NCBI GenBank assembly: GCA_013694495.1 | Contig: JACDCH010000177.1 | Span: forward strand, 1 to 7,286 | DNA from: Acidimicrobiia bacterium | GTDB lineage: Bacteria; Actinomycetota; Acidimicrobiia; Acidimicrobiales; JACDCH01 | DNA: 7,286 bases | Reading direction: 5' to 3' | Shown: one piece after another, positions 5,862-7,286 of the stretch | Position numbering within the stretch: the stretch's first letter is position 1 | How the letters are laid out: each line of letters opens with the position of its first letter | Program-made: the position numbers and the translations under genes | Notes under the pieces: model-generated | What the model saw: only the letters and a program-made list of their open reading frames with translations | Database searches by the model: none | What the model was told of the DNA's origin: nothing

Positions 5862-6402
5862 GCCACCCGGCCTGGCCGATCCGGTAGAGGACGTGGCGGC
5901 GCTGGGGCCACTCCGGCAGGTTCGGGTGGTCGAAGTCGTCGGCCGGGTCGTGGGTCATCCCGAGCCGTTCCATCACCGCCCGGGAGCGGACGTTGCCGAC
6001 GATCGTGAACGACACGACCTCGTCGAGGGCGAGCTCGTCGAACGCGAACCGCAGGGCCTCCGACGCCGCTTCCGTGGCGTACCCGTGGCCCCACGCCGTC
6101 GCCGCCAACCGCCAGCCGACCTCGACCGCAGGGGTGAAGTGGGCCTCGAAGCCGGGCCGGGCGAGGCCCACGTAACCGATGAAGCGGTCGCCGCCCACCA
6201 CCTCGACGGCCCACAGCCCCCAGCCGTCGGCCGCCATCGGCGCCTCGATCCGGTCGACGAACGCGTCGCTCTGCTCCCGCGTCATCGTCGCCGGGAAGTG
6301 CTCCATCACCGCCGGGTCGGCGGTCATCGCCGCGAACGGCTCCCGGTCCTCGGGGCGCCAAGCCCGCAACGCGAGGCGGGGCGTCCGGAGCTCGTGGATC
6401 AC
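5842..6402 (-). CDS. GNAT-family N-acetyltransferase (RimJ/RimL type)
   Basis: A 186-residue acetyl-CoA-dependent acetyltransferase of the Acetyltransf_3 type. It begins with the family signature LRTPRLALRAWRPEDREPF (5-23). The acetyl-CoA binding core is VGWRLAATAWGHGYATEAASEAL (95-117), with the Q/RxxGxG/A pyrophosphate loop appearing as WGHGYAT. FTIVGNVRSRAVMERLGM (132-149) gives the conserved Asn-x-x-Ser and ERLGM elements. The C-terminal DHPNLPEWPQRRHVLYRI is typical of a common GNAT subgroup. The acceptor could be a protein N-terminus, an amino acid, a drug or another amine, and is not predictable. The start is GTG 6402, which shares GTGA with the stop of the hydratase gene (4-nt overlap) and sits exactly at the conserved N-terminus; upstream in-frame codons read through the hydratase gene in a shadow frame. 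No separate ribosome binding site is seen, so translation is probably coupled. Its 3' end overlaps the thioesterase gene by 20 bp. Confidence 0.88.
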   Translation of the reverse strand: MIHELRTPRLALRAWRPEDREPFAAMTADPAVMEHFPATMTREQSDAFVDRIEAPMAADGWGLWAVEVVGGDRFIGYVGLARPGFEAHFTPAVEVGWRLAATAWGHGYATEAASEALRFAFDELALDEVVSFTIVGNVRSRAVMERLGMTHDPADDFDHPNLPEWPQRRHVLYRIGQAGWLSRGSA

Positions 6403-6851
6403 TCGTAGTAGCGGTAGATGGCCTGGGCGACGCAGCTCGGCTTCGGCGCGCCGACCACCTCGATGGTTCCGGTGAGGGTGACCTGGACGCCGCCGCCCAC
6501 GTCGTCGACGGAATCGACGGTGGCGCCGCACCGGACCTGCGACCCGACCGGCACCGGCGCCGGGAACCGCACCTTCTCCGCGCCGTAGTTGACACCCATC
6601 TTGAACCCCTCGACCCGCCACATGAGCGGCAGGAAGTAGGGCAGGAGCGACAGCGTGAGGTAGCCGTGGGCGATGGGGCCACCGAAGGGCCCCGTCTTGG
6701 CCCGCTCGGGGTCGACGTGGATCCACTGGTGGTCACCCGTCGCCTCGGCGAACGTGTTCACCTGCTGCTGCGTGATCTCGAACGGGTCGGACCATCCGAT
6801 GTGCTGGCCGACCAGATCCTTCAAGCCATCGGCGCCGGTGACGGTGAGCAT
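6399..6851 (-). CDS. MaoC-like (R)-specific enoyl-CoA hydratase, HtdZ/Rv0130-like
   Basis: A 150-residue single-hotdog hydratase-2 protein predicted to add water to trans-2-enoyl-CoA, giving (R)-3-hydroxyacyl-CoA. The hydratase-2 motif is intact: FAEATGDHQWIHVDPERA (34-51), with Asp40 and His45 at the same positions as the catalytic pair reported for Mycobacterium tuberculosis Rv0130 (HtdZ). GPFGGPIAHGYLTLSLLP (54-71) and NYGAEKVRFPAPVPVGSQV (88-106) are also close to what I recall of Rv0130, including similar length. A homodimer is expected from the family. Its role would be in fatty acid or sterol side-chain breakdown, or in supplying hydroxyacyl-CoA. ATG 6851 is preceded by TACGGT with a 7-nt spacer and no Shine-Dalgarno sequence. 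The GNAT gene follows with a GTGA overlap. Similarity is judged from memory of the family, not from a search. Confidence 0.93.
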   Translation of the reverse strand: MLTVTGADGLKDLVGQHIGWSDPFEITQQQVNTFAEATGDHQWIHVDPERAKTGPFGGPIAHGYLTLSLLPYFLPLMWRVEGFKMGVNYGAEKVRFPAPVPVGSQVRCGATVDSVDDVGGGVQVTLTGTIEVVGAPKPSCVAQAIYRYYE

Positions 6852-6858
6852 CCACGGG

Positions 6859-6864
6859 ACCGTA
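6859..6864 (-). promoter_or_regulatory. Putative -10 box (TACGGT) for the MaoC/GNAT operon
   Basis: On the minus strand TACGGT fits TANNNT and is followed by 7 nt (CCCGTGG) and the ATG at 6851. This predicts a leaderless mRNA covering the hydratase and acetyltransferase genes. The spacing equals that of the acyl-CoA synthetase box. Confidence 0.55.
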
Positions 6865-6931
6865 GCGGCCGGCGGCGATCCTGGCGGTCGTGTCGGAGGG
6901 CGGCAGGGGTGGCGGGGGGACGGTCATCGAC

Positions 6932-7286
6932 GTGACCGACCGGGTCGTGGGTGGAGCCGTGGCCGGCGTCGCCCTGGCGGCGGGCGAGGGTCGCCGCCTG
7001 CGCCCGTTGAGCCTGCTCCGGCCCAAACCCATGTGCCCCGTGGGCGGCGTCCCGCTGGTCGACCTCGCGCTGGCCCGGCTCGCGGCGGTGACCACCAGCC
7101 GGGCCGTGAACGTGCACCACGGCCGGGCGCTGCTCGAGTCGCACCTGCACGGTCGCGTGCACCTGTCGTTCGAGGAGGACCGGGCGCTGGGGACGGCCGG
7201 CGCGCTGGGACACCTCCGCGACTGGATCGCCGGGCGCCCAACGCTGGTCGTGAACGGCGACGCGTGGTGCCCTGCGCCCTTGGCCC
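6932..7286 (+). CDS. Sugar-1-phosphate nucleotidyltransferase, N-terminal part (partial, runs off the window)
   Basis: 118 codons are visible of a GT-A-like NTP_transferase family enzyme (mannose-1-phosphate guanylyltransferase, glucose-1-phosphate thymidylyltransferase or MurNAc-1-phosphate uridylyltransferase type), which forms NDP-sugars. The nucleotide-binding loop LAAGEGRRLRPLS (15-27) is followed by the conserved PKPMCPVGGVPLVD (31-44), then LGTAGAL (86-92) and the metal-binding aspartate in LVVNGD (105-110). The family usually has Thr after RLxPL where this protein has Ser. The specific sugar cannot be told because the C-terminal part is missing. The frame has no ATG before the conserved loop. 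GTG codons at 6890, 6932, 6947 and 6959 are candidates. 6932 is chosen because a GGGGGGA run lies 11 nt upstream; 6959 starts just before the first strand and is equally typical of the family. It is divergent from the hydratase gene with an 80-bp gap. Confidence 0.8.
   Translation, partial: MTDRVVGGAVAGVALAAGEGRRLRPLSLLRPKPMCPVGGVPLVDLALARLAAVTTSRAVNVHHGRALLESHLHGRVHLSFEEDRALGTAGALGHLRDWIAGRPTLVVNGDAWCPAPLA

Noticed and set aside
5842..6726. A longer acetyltransferase starting at an upstream ATG (6726)
   Set aside because: The added 108 residues are Arg/Gly/His-rich shadow translation of the hydratase gene. The family N-terminus begins right at GTG 6402.

Overview
The window looks like ordinary chromosomal sequence from a high-GC actinobacterium. 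G or C fills nearly every third codon position, and the gene content is a FadD19-like acyl-CoA synthetase, an F420/FMN luciferase-like oxidoreductase, an HtdZ (Rv0130)-like MaoC hydratase and a TAP-type secreted hydrolase. Actinomycetota is a firm inference. A non-mycobacterial lineage such as Acidimicrobiia is a guess from style only. I see no tRNA, rRNA, CRISPR array, insertion sequence or phage gene.

Layout. Positions 1-180 (+) are the 3' end of a gene whose product ends in a membrane segment and an Arg-rich tail. A 153-bp convergent gap holds only a weak hairpin. An acyl-CoA synthetase follows on the minus strand (334-2007), divergent from a cupredoxin lipoprotein (2039-2482, +). Convergent to that, 7 bp away, is a TAP-family alpha/beta hydrolase lipoprotein (2490-4016, -). 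Divergent from the hydrolase is a two-gene plus-strand unit: an LLM-class oxidoreductase (4048-5010) and a double-hotdog acyl-CoA thioesterase (5031-5861). This runs tail-to-tail, with a 20-bp overlap, into a minus-strand pair: a MaoC/HtdZ-like enoyl-CoA hydratase (6399-6851) whose stop codon overlaps the GTG start of a GNAT acetyltransferase (5842-6402). A sugar-phosphate nucleotidyltransferase (from about 6932, +) starts divergently and runs off the window.

How the genes fit together. Three products act on acyl-CoA thioesters: activation (FadD), hydration (MaoC) and hydrolysis (thioesterase). The LLM oxidoreductase is co-transcribed with the thioesterase. This suggests a lipid or sterol/aliphatic catabolism neighbourhood, but the genes lie in several transcription units and no complete pathway is present. 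Two neighbouring products are exported lipoproteins.

The most interesting signal is regulatory. Four genes that appear to open transcription units carry a TANNNT box exactly 7 or 8 nt before the start codon, which is the layout of leaderless actinobacterial transcripts. The two genes in downstream operon positions lack it. This also argues for a GTG start at 2007 for the acyl-CoA synthetase, and leaves a 31-bp divergent control region with two back-to-back boxes.
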